DNA from: Flavobacteriales bacterium UBA2104
Lineage (GTDB): Bacteria > Bacteroidota > Bacteroidia > Flavobacteriales_D > Crocinitomicaceae
Length of the DNA stretch: 56,357 bases
Assembly: GCA_002331485.1 (NCBI GenBank)
Contig: DCYS01000017.1
Span: forward strand, 20,760-77,116
Direction of reading: 5' to 3'
Shown: positions 15,830 to 25,416 of the stretch, one piece after another
Layout: every line of letters starts with the position of its first letter
Position numbering within the stretch: position 1 is the stretch's first letter
The notes under the pieces: generated by a model
What the model saw: the letters and a program-made list of their open reading frames with translations, nothing else
Database searches by the model: none
Told to the model about the DNA's origin: nothing
Position numbers and translations under genes: made by a program

Positions 15830-18800
15830 TCAACTCCCCCCCTCAGCATTCTCATTTACCTCCTGCACAATTGAAATAATCTTTGTTGCCTGCGCATCGT
15901 CGAACATTCCGATGACGCCATCCTGGTGTTGTTCGGTGAAGGGTGGTTCGAAGAGCATGCGCTTTTCGATGCGACCGTTTTTGGTGAGGAATTGTATGAT
16001 TTTATTGATGAATGTCATTTGATCGGCGGAGAGCGATGAAGAATTAATGAAATCAGCGAAAGCCGCGTTGGCCGCTTCGATGTCCATTCCTAAGATGCTG
16101 CGGATAAATGTTCCTAAAGGCTGATCTCCATAGTTTTCCTTGTATTCCTCTCTTGTTCCACAGTTTTCTCCATCAAATAAGATGTCTTCGAGTTGGTGGA
16201 GTTCTTCTTCCGTGATGCGTTCGTTGTGCGTGATCTTATGAATCACCAGGTGATCTTTGTTTTCACGTAAGTATTTTGCTACTCGGTCTTTGTATCCTTG
16301 CAATGTTTGGTATTGCGGCACGACGTCTCTTAACTGAATGTTGTCCTTATCCAATTCATCTTCGAATGAAGTATAAACGTTCTCTGTTTTCTCGTACTCA
16401 ATGTACTTCACCAAATCTCGTAATGCCTGACGCATTTCATCCATGCGCTGTAAGGATCTATTCTTCCAGTACACATCTGTTTGTACATCATTAATTAAGG
16501 GCATTTGTTGCTGCACGACAGGTACATTTCCAAGCTTTCCTAGTCCTCTGGCTACATTGACCACACGATTGATGTATTTAGTATCATCGGATGATGTAAG
16601 CATACACAGCTGAATCGATAAAGCCAATAAGTCAAAGCGACGGGCTAACTCATCGTTTCCTTGCGGCTCGGGTAAATGGGCTAAATGTGTACACACCTCA
16701 ATTACATCTCCTTTGGTGAGGCGATCCCATCGTGCTCGCTTCGTGTATTCGTTTACTTTTCGCAATTCTTTACGTACCACAAAACGCGATTGATCCAAGG
16801 TAGCAATGGATTCATGCAATTCATCTAAGTACGCCTCGCGGAGTACTTTATCCTCATCTGAAGCATCTGGAGCTTCTGCGATGAGTTGAGCGACTTCCAG
16901 TTTGGCTTCAAAGATCTTCTGTGAAACCGGCTTCGCTGCCCTTGTTTCTATTCCATCTGGATGTTCGTCAAAGAATTCAAAGTTCTCACAGAAATCGAAA
17001 ATGAGGAACTCCTTCTTATCTTCTCCCGGACCGAATAGATTTGGTCGTAATCGTGTTCCTCGACCAATCATTTGCCAGAACTTCGCGGCTGACTTCACGG
17101 GTTTGAAGAATACAAGATTCACTACTCTCGGTGCATCGACTCCTGTATCCATCATGTCTACCGATACTGCGATCTGAGGATCTTCTTCTTTGATATCGTT
17201 ACAAAAGCGATCGAGTAAATCTTGTGCTTTGGGCTCGTAGTTATCGATTACGCGCAAAAAGGTTCCTGCATACTCTGGATAATTCTTATTGAAGCGTTCT
17301 TCGATGAATAACGCGTGGTCATGATTCTTGGCAAAGATGATGGTCTTCCCTACCTTATCTCCTCCTTCTACTTTGATTCCATTTGTCATCAAATGATCCA
17401 GTACCAGGTCAACGGTCGTAGTGTTGAATAACCATTTGTATAGGGCATCGCTGCTGATTTCATCTACATTTGTTTCTGTGGGATCACCGAACTGCTCTTC
17501 GTATTCCTTTTGCTTTTCAGGAGGCAGATCCTTGTACTTAATACCCTCCCGCATGAACTTCAAGGGAACTGAAGCCGCTTTGGGTGGAACGAGGTATTGA
17601 TCGTTTACCGCTTGATTCAATTCATAAGCAAACGTTGGATCGTCGTCTTCGATGTCAAATAACTCATAGGTGTTATGATCGACATCTTTTTTTGGTGTTG
17701 CGGTTAACCCGACTACCATCGCATCGAAATAATCGAATATCGCTTTGTATTTCTGATATACCGAACGGTGCGCTTCATCGACAAAGATCACATCAAAGTG
17801 ACCTACCCCATAAAAACGCTCGTCGTCGGACTTCACGTTATCGATCTTATTGATCATGGTTGGATATGTCGAAAAGACCATCCGTGTACCGTTATCTTCT
17901 TTTTCTTTGGTGAGATCAATGCTGGACAAATGCGGTAAATTCGTACTGATTGATTTCTTGGCTTGTGTGACCAATGCATTGCGGTCTGCCAGGAACAAAA
18001 TTCGTTTTGCCCAATTGCATTGCGTAAGCATATCGATGATAGAACCTGCTGTACGGGTTTTTCCTGACCCTGTTGCCATGACTAACAATCCTCTACGATG
18101 GCGACCTCTCAATTGTCCATTGGTTTCACCACAAAAGCGTTCCGCCATTCGCTGTACTGCTTCAATTTGATACGGACGACCCGCAATATCTTTATCAATC
18201 TTGAACTGACGTAAATCCTTTCTGGACGTACGCCGATCTATCATCAACTGTAATTCATCTTTGGTATAAAAGCCTTCCACTTCGCGCGGAGTCCAAAAGG
18301 CATCGTCCCAAATGTGGGATTCAAAACCATTGGTATAAAAGATCACTGGACGTTGACCGTGCATTTGCTCCAAACAATCGGCATATAGAACCGCTTGCTG
18401 ACGCCCTTTCTCTGCACTGATCATGGCTTTCTTGGCTTCCACCACTGCTAAAGGCAAACCATCATCTCCCCAGAGTACGTAATCTACATATCCTTTGCCG
18501 CTGCGATTGATGTTTTCGGGCATGCCCTTGACCTCGTATTCCAATTCATAACCGTCTCGTAAGTTGTCCCATCCTGCTTCTTTGAGCAAGATATCGATAT
18601 AGACTTTACGCGTAACCTGTTCGGGAATGTTTTCAGGAATGGCTTTGTTGAGCTCCAACGTTTTTTGACGTTCTTCTCTTCGTTCTGTAGTTGGACGCTG
18701 TGCTTCTTTCAGTTTAAGCTTCTCCTCTTCTGAGGTTTTGATCTTTTCTTGAAGGGCACGTTGTTCTTTACGAAAGTTATCCTCCTGTTCTTCTAGTTGC

Positions 18801-19264
18801 TTTTGTAGTTGCTCGAGTTGTTGTTTGAGTAATTGCTCTTCGTCTTCCTTTTTCAGTACAGACTCATCAAACCGATCAATCTCGTAGCTGTCCTCGCAAT
18901 AATATTTAGCTAGAAACGCCGCAAACGCATGTAAGGCTTTGATTGAGATTAACGCACTACTCGCTCTTACGGTTTTGCCATGCGCACCTGTATTCCCGAT
19001 CTTACGGATCAAGTTGACCTGGCGGAACAACTGATCACCAATGTTGGCTTTAAATTGATACCCATGTATTAATGAACTCAGTTTGGTATCATACGGCAAT
19101 TCCAGTTCACTATCGTATTCATAGATCCACTGTACCATCTTCTCCAGGGCACTACGACACAAGATCACGGCAAAACGTGGTTGCTTATACACATGTGCTT
19201 CGGCATTGGTACACTCCTGTTTGATCTCAGGCCATTCTTGGAGGAAATGGAAGTTGGTAGGCAC
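15830..19264 (-). CDS. hsdR: type I restriction enzyme endonuclease/translocase subunit HsdR
   Basis: The 1144-residue protein opens with a DUF4145-like helical domain (1-120), then a Glu/Lys-rich coiled coil (138-205). The nuclease domain follows, with Asp261 and Glu276-Ala-Lys278. The SF2 motor shows ATGSGKT (397-403), VDEAH (495-499), GLTATP (519-524), and motif VI QMIGRGTRLR (731-740). Helical C-terminal parts pack against HsdM. With HsdM and HsdS it cuts unmodified DNA after ATP-driven translocation. All motor and nuclease motifs are intact. Four unrelated genes separate it from hsdS, which is unusual. Confidence 0.95.
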   Translation of the reverse strand: MPTNFHFLQEWPEIKQECTNAEAHVYKQPRFAVILCRSALEKMVQWIYEYDSELELPYDTKLSSLIHGYQFKANIGDQLFRQVNLIRKIGNTGAHGKTVRASSALISIKALHAFAAFLAKYYCEDSYEIDRFDESVLKKEDEEQLLKQQLEQLQKQLEEQEDNFRKEQRALQEKIKTSEEEKLKLKEAQRPTTERREERQKTLELNKAIPENIPEQVTRKVYIDILLKEAGWDNLRDGYELEYEVKGMPENINRSGKGYVDYVLWGDDGLPLAVVEAKKAMISAEKGRQQAVLYADCLEQMHGQRPVIFYTNGFESHIWDDAFWTPREVEGFYTKDELQLMIDRRTSRKDLRQFKIDKDIAGRPYQIEAVQRMAERFCGETNGQLRGRHRRGLLVMATGSGKTRTAGSIIDMLTQCNWAKRILFLADRNALVTQAKKSISTNLPHLSSIDLTKEKEDNGTRMVFSTYPTMINKIDNVKSDDERFYGVGHFDVIFVDEAHRSVYQKYKAIFDYFDAMVVGLTATPKKDVDHNTYELFDIEDDDPTFAYELNQAVNDQYLVPPKAASVPLKFMREGIKYKDLPPEKQKEYEEQFGDPTETNVDEISSDALYKWLFNTTTVDLVLDHLMTNGIKVEGGDKVGKTIIFAKNHDHALFIEERFNKNYPEYAGTFLRVIDNYEPKAQDLLDRFCNDIKEEDPQIAVSVDMMDTGVDAPRVVNLVFFKPVKSAAKFWQMIGRGTRLRPNLFGPGEDKKEFLIFDFCENFEFFDEHPDGIETRAAKPVSQKIFEAKLEVAQLIAEAPDASDEDKVLREAYLDELHESIATLDQSRFVVRKELRKVNEYTKRARWDRLTKGDVIEVCTHLAHLPEPQGNDELARRFDLLALSIQLCMLTSSDDTKYINRVVNVARGLGKLGNVPVVQQQMPLINDVQTDVYWKNRSLQRMDEMRQALRDLVKYIEYEKTENVYTSFEDELDKDNIQLRDVVPQYQTLQGYKDRVAKYLRENKDHLVIHKITHNERITEEELHQLEDILFDGENCGTREEYKENYGDQPLGTFIRSILGMDIEAANAAFADFINSSSLSADQMTFINKIIQFLTKNGRIEKRMLFEPPFTEQHQDGVIGMFDDAQATKIISIVQEVNENAEGGS

Positions 19265-19310
19265 GAATAATCAGTTTAAATTATTCGCTTAAAATAAATA
19301 AAAAGTGTGA

Positions 19311-20150
19311 TTATTCAACGGGTTTCACGCCTTTTTCTTTCATGTACTCAATGATTTTGTCTGATTCATCAACCGGAACAAACTCAACTTTTTTTGCTTT
19401 ATAAATGTTTTGCCACAACTGATGGTTCACTTTATTCTTTTTCTTTGGTTCTTCACCGAGCACAAAACTCTTAGAATCTTTATTTGCGATTAAGGTATGT
19501 TCTGTTAAATAAAGGAAAGAAGTAATCTCACTTTGCAAGGCAGTCACGTCCTTAGCGAAATCCATGGTTTGTCCTGAAACAAAAGCACCATTCTTACCGA
19601 AAGCATCGACATGAACCGGAGCAAGCAAATCTTTGATAATCTTTCCTGTTACGTTAAAATTTGTACTTGCATAAGCTTTTGCTTCTTTTCGAAATGAATT
19701 CCGGATTTTTACAAAAGTTTTAGCCTTAGGTTCGATAACGGAATAAAACACCTCATCACGGTAAACGTATTTCTTAAACAGGGTTTTGAAAACGGTATAA
19801 TCTACATCAAGATCGATTGTGACGGGAGTTGAGTATTGTACCAGGTTATTGTTATATCGATTGAGGTATGCAATATAAGGCTCAGAAACAGCTTGAAGCT
19901 TCATTCCCTCTTGACCGAATAGCGCTTCACCTGAAGCAGAAGTGTTACAAATTTGATCCTCCATCCCCTTTAAAGCTGACATCGCCAGCTTACGTCCGTT
20001 TGTAGAAAGTAATTTTGATACAATCTTGAACTTGTCTTTCGAAAAATGAAAGAAGGTTTGCTCCGAAGTAACGCATAGCAAGCCAATGTTGAATTTTTCA
20101 TTCAATTTGGAATTTGTAGCAATGGACACTATGGAATAATACGTTTTCAT
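19311..20150 (-). CDS. DUF3037-like protein in defence island
   Basis: The 279-residue protein has an N-terminus (MKTYYSIVSIATNSKLNEKFNIGLLCVT) resembling DUF3037 proteins, which open with a Tyr-Ser-Ile strand and a (V/I)G(V/L) strand. The later NNLVQYSTPVTI segment also fits that family. No catalytic motif was seen. It lies 52 bp downstream of the three-Cys-motif gene and 46 bp upstream of hsdR on the same strand, so it may belong to the TcmP cassette. Family name is tentative. Confidence 0.55.
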   Translation of the reverse strand: MKTYYSIVSIATNSKLNEKFNIGLLCVTSEQTFFHFSKDKFKIVSKLLSTNGRKLAMSALKGMEDQICNTSASGEALFGQEGMKLQAVSEPYIAYLNRYNNNLVQYSTPVTIDLDVDYTVFKTLFKKYVYRDEVFYSVIEPKAKTFVKIRNSFRKEAKAYASTNFNVTGKIIKDLLAPVHVDAFGKNGAFVSGQTMDFAKDVTALQSEITSFLYLTEHTLIANKDSKSFVLGEEPKKKNKVNHQLWQNIYKAKKVEFVPVDESDKIIEYMKEKGVKPVE

Positions 20151-20202
20151 TTTAATTTCAAGCTTGATTTTATAAACGATAAAAACTGTGATTTAGTTTG
20201 AT

Positions 20203-20943
20203 TTAAACAACCAACTTATCAGGATACTCATTCCATTCTTTGCCTTCTAAAATTCTTCCGTTGTTTTTCTTACTTCGCTTAACCCCATCTGCACCCCAAG
20301 TACCCCACTGTTTGAAGAAAAAAGCAACGTTCTGTTCTTCACATTGTCGTTTTACATTGAGTGCCCATTCCTGTTTCATAGGACGTGCTTTTGGACCACT
20401 TTCGCCACCGACGATAACCCAATCAATCCCTGTTAAATCAATTTCACCAATATCTTCTAAAAGAGGCTCAACAGAGAGAAACTTAATCTTCGCAGGAATA
20501 TTTCTCAACTTATCAATTCTAGGTACACCGTGTTTACGGTCCTCACATGTAACTCCAAGCCAAATATTATCAGGAATTCTACGCTTTTTGAAATAATCGT
20601 TCATTGCATCTTCGCGCTTCGTTAGAATTTGATAAATGTGTTGTGGAGTTAAATCCATTACTCCCATTATTTGATCTAAAAAAGAAGGATCCATATCCTC
20701 ATGAAATAAATCACTCATAGAATTAACGAAATACTTCGTAGGTTTCTTTTTCTTTAAAGGTTGTTCCAATCGTTCTGGCATCATTGTAAAGCCAAAACCA
20801 TTTTCATATCCTGGCGTCCCCATTGCTTTCAATCTGTTAGCCATTGTTTCTGCATAACAATGCTTACAACCCGATGAAACCTTTGTACATCCAGTTGTAG
20901 GATTCCATGTTTCTTCTGTCCATTCGATTTTAGATTTTTTCAT
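20203..20943 (-). CDS. three-Cys-motif (DUF5131, phage Gp37/Gp68-like) protein
   Basis: The product of 246 residues starts at MKKSKIEWTEETWNP; the frame is open 20 residues upstream inside tcmP. Cys19, Cys26 and Cys29 form the CxxxxxxCxxC motif (GCTKVSSGCKHCYAETMANR) of the DUF5131 family, which recalls the iron-sulfur loop of radical-SAM enzymes. Later family blocks include MSDLFHE, YQILTKR, WLGVT, FLSVEPLLE, WVIVGGESG and FFFKQWG. Members are found in phages and defence islands beside TcmP. The reaction is unknown. It overlaps the tcmP stop by 14 bp, which suggests coupled translation. Confidence 0.88.
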   Translation of the reverse strand: MKKSKIEWTEETWNPTTGCTKVSSGCKHCYAETMANRLKAMGTPGYENGFGFTMMPERLEQPLKKKKPTKYFVNSMSDLFHEDMDPSFLDQIMGVMDLTPQHIYQILTKREDAMNDYFKKRRIPDNIWLGVTCEDRKHGVPRIDKLRNIPAKIKFLSVEPLLEDIGEIDLTGIDWVIVGGESGPKARPMKQEWALNVKRQCEEQNVAFFFKQWGTWGADGVKRSKKNNGRILEGKEWNEYPDKLVV

Positions 20944-22033
20944 AATGTACAATTTTTTCGTTTTTGTAAACCGAGTCATACGTAACACAAGGAGAATTAG
21001 CATTATATGTTATTTCCTTGTTTTTCTTCATTTCTTTCAAACATTCGTTGGCATGTTTACCGATATGCCCTTTTTCAAATGTAAAGTTCAATAATTCTTT
21101 GTTCGTTTTGATTTCTTCAGAAAGAATTTTATCACGAACCTCTTTTTTAAAACTATCAATTTTACTAATTCTTTGACCTTTAAACATATCTATTTGGCCC
21201 AAGTTTGCTTCATTATCTATATCAAAGTTTGCATCACCATTAATTGGGTTTAACTTCCATGCAATACTTAAAAATTTATCAACTGCTCTATGATGTTTAG
21301 CACCGAATATAACTCCATGAATATTAACACCTTTTCTTAATGAAAAAGGATAGAGTTTTAATGAGGAGTCAGGAGGTAAACTTTCCTTAAGGTGATCACA
21401 AATATTTCTATGTATCTTTTCATAACCGCGTTTTTTAAGGTCATCAATATTTAAATCAATATGTTTTTTAAATTCAGGACTATTTCCAAAACGCACAAAA
21501 TATGAGCTTGACAGAAAATACATAAAATCAGTCTGGCTCGTTTTAGCTAATTCTAAAAAGTATTCTTGTGAAATAAATTTAATTCCATTTTGATCTAAAT
21601 AAACTAACGAGGGGTGTTTAGCAATAAGAGGCATTAAGCTTGGAAATAAAATTGCGAAGTCCTCATTGTAATACTTTATATCGACATGATTTTTCAAACC
21701 ATTTTCACAGGTGATCATTTTTGACTCACAAGATGATTTGAGCACCTCAAATTTTTCGGAATCAAACTCATTAAAATGAAGGATAATTTTTATCCTCCTC
21801 TTAAAAATTAAATCTGCTTGTTCTATAACTTTCTCTAAGAGTCTTATTGGACTACCTGGTGATTTATTTTTATCATATCCTGTTCCTGCAAAAAAATCAA
21901 AAATATGAAGCTCTTTAGAAAATCCAGCCATTATAAATGTTGGTATCCATGCTTGCGCATAACTTTCAAACAAGGTTAATTTAATTTTCGTCGTTTCATC
22001 AAATGGTTTGTCGTGTAGGTCTACAGTTGCCAT
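20930..22033 (-). CDS. tcmP: three-Cys-motif partner protein TcmP
   Basis: The 367-residue protein starts at the ATG giving MATVDLHDKPF; a TTG six codons upstream (22051) is possible but is overlapped by the -7 box. The N-terminal half carries TKIKLTLFESYAQAWIPTF and the SAM-methyltransferase-like motif IFDFFAGTGYD, followed by GSPIRLLEKV, all typical of the TcmP family. LVYLDQNGIKFI is a likely motif IV region. The family is defined by being next to the three-Cys-motif gene, as here. It is likely a nucleotide- or nucleic-acid-modifying partner, but the activity is not established. Confidence 0.85.
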   Translation of the reverse strand: MATVDLHDKPFDETTKIKLTLFESYAQAWIPTFIMAGFSKELHIFDFFAGTGYDKNKSPGSPIRLLEKVIEQADLIFKRRIKIILHFNEFDSEKFEVLKSSCESKMITCENGLKNHVDIKYYNEDFAILFPSLMPLIAKHPSLVYLDQNGIKFISQEYFLELAKTSQTDFMYFLSSSYFVRFGNSPEFKKHIDLNIDDLKKRGYEKIHRNICDHLKESLPPDSSLKLYPFSLRKGVNIHGVIFGAKHHRAVDKFLSIAWKLNPINGDANFDIDNEANLGQIDMFKGQRISKIDSFKKEVRDKILSEEIKTNKELLNFTFEKGHIGKHANECLKEMKKNKEITYNANSPCVTYDSVYKNEKIVHYEKI

Positions 22034-22048
22034 AAGCGGTTTTTTAAT

Positions 22049-22079
22049 CAAAAATACGTTTATTTTTTAATCAAAACAA
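22049..22079 (-). promoter_or_regulatory. promoter for tcmP, TTG-N20-TATTTTTG
   Basis: On the minus strand TATTTTTG (22056 to 22049) is a full -7 match, with a TTG (22079-22077) 20 bp further upstream. It sits 16 bp before the ATG at 22033. This lets the TcmP cassette be expressed apart from the hsdM-hsdS-deaminase genes. Confidence 0.5.
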
Positions 22080-22193
22080 TTTTAACTCATTGTATTTTAA
22101 TATACCTAAAAATTAAAACTAATATAAGATCATGGTAATAAACTTTAAATTTTATCGAGCACGAAAACAGTAGACCATTGAAAACTAAGTTAA

Positions 22194-22238
22194 TTCTATA
22201 AATAATTTTCGACTTGATAAAATAAGTTATTTATAGAA
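22194..22238 (-). other. AT-rich hairpin between deaminase and tcmP
   Basis: TTCTATAAATAA (22194-22205) and TTATTTATAGAA (22227-22238) are perfectly complementary over 12 bp. Three more pairs inward (one G-T) give a 15-bp stem with a 15-nt loop. It starts 18 bp after the deaminase stop. No T-run follows on the minus strand, so it may be a processing or stabilising structure rather than a classical terminator. Confidence 0.6.
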
Positions 22239-22256
22239 AATGGAAGTCGGCAACTT

Positions 22257-24245
22257 TTATTTTTTGAGGTTTTCTTTTAACAAATTAGTGATAACCTCAT
22301 CAGTTACATCTTTGGAGTTAAGCAGTTCTTTCAACCTATCATCTTTAACCTGCTTGATCAAATTCTCTTTTAAAACACCTTCTCTTGGTTGTGGTTTTGT
22401 TTCTAGGATTAATTGAATTTCGTCCTTATACGACATAAAAGGCTCATACAGACTATGATAAGCCCTTCCAATAGCTCCATTAAATGGTTTCATTTTTGGA
22501 GGTTTCTTGCCATTCTTTAATATTTGAGAACGAGAAATACCTGGATATGGATCAATATAAACTACATCCTTGATTCCTAATTGAAATGCTTTTTTAGCAC
22601 AGAGCTCGCACGGACTTGCTGTAGTATATAAGATTCCATTCTCCAAAGGTTGACCGCCATGTTTAGAAATTTGAAGCATGGCATTTTCCTCAGCATGTAA
22701 AGATTTAGTATGAACTTGGTTTGATTCACCTTCATAAAAATTATGGACTGTCTTAAAACAAAAGGAACAGTTTCTACCTTTTAGGTTTGATCTATTTTTT
22801 TCCAATGAATCTTTAAAATAATGCTCTGCTGCCTCTCTAAAATCACCAGGTGTTGTATTTTTATAATTGTAATTTGTCTCCGCTTTATAATCACCCTCAG
22901 CTCTTTCAAACTCGCTAAAATGCTTATTTGACGGGTTCTTGCCTTTAAAAAGTTCTTCAACGGATCTATATTTACAAGAAGTAGTACCTTTAGGTACGTC
23001 ATTCCATCCTACTGATTTAATTGAATGTCCCAAATCTGTGATAACGGCTCCAACCTGTCTTGAAATACATCCTGAATTATATTTGGCAGAATAGGCAATT
23101 TGCATACATCTCTCGTCTGCCGAAGGAGTTATTATTCCTGGTTGCCCGATTAAAGCACTTAGCTTCAGGACTTGTTCTTCAAAAAGGTAGAAATCCGAAA
23201 GAGAATTAAGTTTATCTTTCTCTACTAATTTTTCCAGGTCTTCTCTTTTATGATGAACAATATGAATATCACTCTTTTGAATACAGTTCTCTACATCTGG
23301 ACTTGAAAAATTTCCTTGACGAAAATCAGAACATTTATATTCAGTTTCATCAAGTTCAATGATATCTTTTGCAACTTGCTTAACATCACAATTTGGCCTA
23401 TTCTTTAGCCTTCTTTCAATTCTCTCCTGAGCCTTTTGATCATAATCCTTAGTCGCCACCATGTAAAAGGCAGAATAGCGCTCCTTGAAAAACATTATCT
23501 CCAATGAATTCCGCAATGAATCAATTGCAATTCTTGTTGGATTAGTACCATTACAAATCCTCTTGGCTTTGATCAACCTATTTATAAGGTTCGCAATACT
23601 ATAAATTTTAGATATACCATTACTTTTATCATCAATTGGGTCTCCATTTTTACGAATATTACAACTAATCCAATGAAGAAACTTAGTTCTTTCAAAGTAT
23701 CCATTATTTTCCAATGAAGAAAAGATACGGGAACTCAATTCCTTAAATTTTCCGTCAAAAAATTGTCCACAAAGCTTCTCAAGTTCTGCTCTTTCTTTTA
23801 AATCTTCAAACTGTCCATTATAAACTTTTATTTGATTAATGAGTTCCTTAAAATCAAAACTTATTTCCTTTATTTCGTCAATTAGTTTATCAACGTTATC
23901 GTTAACATCTTTTAACCAATATCTGTAATATTTTCGTAGTAATTTCTCCGTCTTATCTTGATCACCTCCGTAAATACTTAGGATGTAAAAAAGTAGAACG
24001 TCTTTATATTTTATTACTTCGTATGGATGCCAATTTTCATCGTGTTTAATATAGTTTAAACAAGCTTCATACTTTCTTTTGAATGTTGATTCTGGAATAT
24101 CATCTAAAGATCTAATTTTCTCAAGTAAGTTGTCTTTAGACCCACTTAAAAGATCGGCTAACTTAGTACAACCTGAACCTGTTCTACCAGTAATACCAAT
24201 TATTGTAAAGTCATGTCTCAGTGAATATAATTCTTTTAAATCCAT
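22257..24245 (-). CDS. anti-phage dCTP deaminase (AvcD-like)
   Basis: The 662-residue two-domain protein has an N-terminal P-loop-type domain beginning ITGRTGSGCTK (18-28), where Cys26 replaces the usual Walker lysine. A C-terminal cytidine/dCMP-deaminase domain carries the zinc ligands His517-Ala-Glu519 and Pro545-Cys546-x-x-Cys549 (TASPCELCAKKAFQLGI), plus an extra CSFC at 493-496. This layout matches anti-phage dCTP deaminases/AvcD, which convert dCTP/dCMP to uracil forms and so drain the pool on infection. The start lies 1 bp after the hsdS stop, so it is almost certainly in the hsdM-hsdS transcript. That leaves no room for an upstream AvcI-type inhibitory RNA gene with its own space. Confidence 0.85.
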   Translation of the reverse strand: MDLKELYSLRHDFTIIGITGRTGSGCTKLADLLSGSKDNLLEKIRSLDDIPESTFKRKYEACLNYIKHDENWHPYEVIKYKDVLLFYILSIYGGDQDKTEKLLRKYYRYWLKDVNDNVDKLIDEIKEISFDFKELINQIKVYNGQFEDLKERAELEKLCGQFFDGKFKELSSRIFSSLENNGYFERTKFLHWISCNIRKNGDPIDDKSNGISKIYSIANLINRLIKAKRICNGTNPTRIAIDSLRNSLEIMFFKERYSAFYMVATKDYDQKAQERIERRLKNRPNCDVKQVAKDIIELDETEYKCSDFRQGNFSSPDVENCIQKSDIHIVHHKREDLEKLVEKDKLNSLSDFYLFEEQVLKLSALIGQPGIITPSADERCMQIAYSAKYNSGCISRQVGAVITDLGHSIKSVGWNDVPKGTTSCKYRSVEELFKGKNPSNKHFSEFERAEGDYKAETNYNYKNTTPGDFREAAEHYFKDSLEKNRSNLKGRNCSFCFKTVHNFYEGESNQVHTKSLHAEENAMLQISKHGGQPLENGILYTTASPCELCAKKAFQLGIKDVVYIDPYPGISRSQILKNGKKPPKMKPFNGAIGRAYHSLYEPFMSYKDEIQLILETKPQPREGVLKENLIKQVKDDRLKELLNSKDVTDEVITNLLKENLKK

Positions 24246-24246
24246 A

Positions 24247-25416
24247 TTAGGTCAATTTATTTTTGAACGCCCTATCCAAAAGGCTGTTAAACAACTCTTC
24301 CGCTTTCTCAAAACTCTCTTGTGCTTGCGCTTTTTGTTTTTCTATTTCTTGAATTCTTTCTGCAAATTGATCCTGTAAATCGATAGGTACGATCGGTACT
24401 TGAATGTTTCTAATATCATCAGTAGTAATATTCTTAAAAATAGCGCCTACAGAACGCTTATTTATTTGAGATATATAGTAGAAGAAGTAGTTGCATAAAT
24501 AAAACAAATTATATTCATCTTTTATCTCTTTAAATCCTGCGAAACCATCATGAATACAACAGTCAACCTCAAGAATCGCTGGCAATCCAGGCCTGCCACT
24601 TACCGCCATAACAAGTTCTCCTTTTGACATAGGTCTACTTTTCTTTGCACCCTCAACAGTAAGGGAGTCGATTTGTGGTGTTACGTAAAATCCATCTCTT
24701 GTTAGATCAGCTACCATTAACCTTGGAACACCTTCTCCGTAATACCTTGGATCACCTTTTGGTCTAGGTGAAGAACCTCTAACTATCTTGGCAAAGCTCT
24801 TAACTTTCACCTTCTCCCACCCCTTCGGATTCGTCACAGGATCCCCAAACATCTCCAAAAACAAACTTTGGGTCAATTCATCGTATTTGGCAATGAGTGC
24901 TTTGGTCTTTTGGCGGTAGCCATCTGCGGCATCTAAAATCGAAGCAATCTTTTTTTGCGTTTCGAGCGGAGGGAGTGGGATTTTCAATTCCTGACCATAC
25001 TGCTTTGCATTAATATTGGGCTGTGCTACAACATTTTGTTTGTTTAAAACCCAAGAATTATACTTTGGAGTTTTGGTGAAGTAATAGATATATTTAGGGA
25101 AAGCAATTTCAGGATTTGGTTTGAAACGAATTAAATATCCAGCGTAAACACAATCTCCATAACTTTTATGATACAGAAATGTTTTTCCAACTGTAGCTCC
25201 TGATCGAGCAAATAATATATCTCCTTCGCTTAATTTGTATTTTTCCCAATCCTCTGCATTACCACTTGGACTTTTTGCATCTTCCTTAAGTATTCCTCCT
25301 TCTGTGATATCTGTTATTCTAATATAACGAGGCTTATCCTCGGAGTAATCTATTGCTGAAAATCCACCGCCGTACTCACCTTTAGTTAAAGATATTTCTT
25401 CTAAAGTTTTAATCAT
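24247..25416 (-). CDS. hsdS: type I restriction-modification specificity subunit HsdS
   Basis: The 389-residue protein contains two target-recognition domains (about 1-120 and 175-330). Each is followed by a conserved coiled-coil spacer: IPLPPLETQKKIASILDAADGYRQKTKALIAKYDELTQSLF, and VPIVPIDLQDQFAERIQEIEKQ near the end. Each domain reads one half of a bipartite target and directs both HsdM and HsdR. The target cannot be read from sequence. Its start overlaps the hsdM stop by 4 bp, so translation is coupled. Confidence 0.93.
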   Translation of the reverse strand: MIKTLEEISLTKGEYGGGFSAIDYSEDKPRYIRITDITEGGILKEDAKSPSGNAEDWEKYKLSEGDILFARSGATVGKTFLYHKSYGDCVYAGYLIRFKPNPEIAFPKYIYYFTKTPKYNSWVLNKQNVVAQPNINAKQYGQELKIPLPPLETQKKIASILDAADGYRQKTKALIAKYDELTQSLFLEMFGDPVTNPKGWEKVKVKSFAKIVRGSSPRPKGDPRYYGEGVPRLMVADLTRDGFYVTPQIDSLTVEGAKKSRPMSKGELVMAVSGRPGLPAILEVDCCIHDGFAGFKEIKDEYNLFYLCNYFFYYISQINKRSVGAIFKNITTDDIRNIQVPIVPIDLQDQFAERIQEIEKQKAQAQESFEKAEELFNSLLDRAFKNKLT

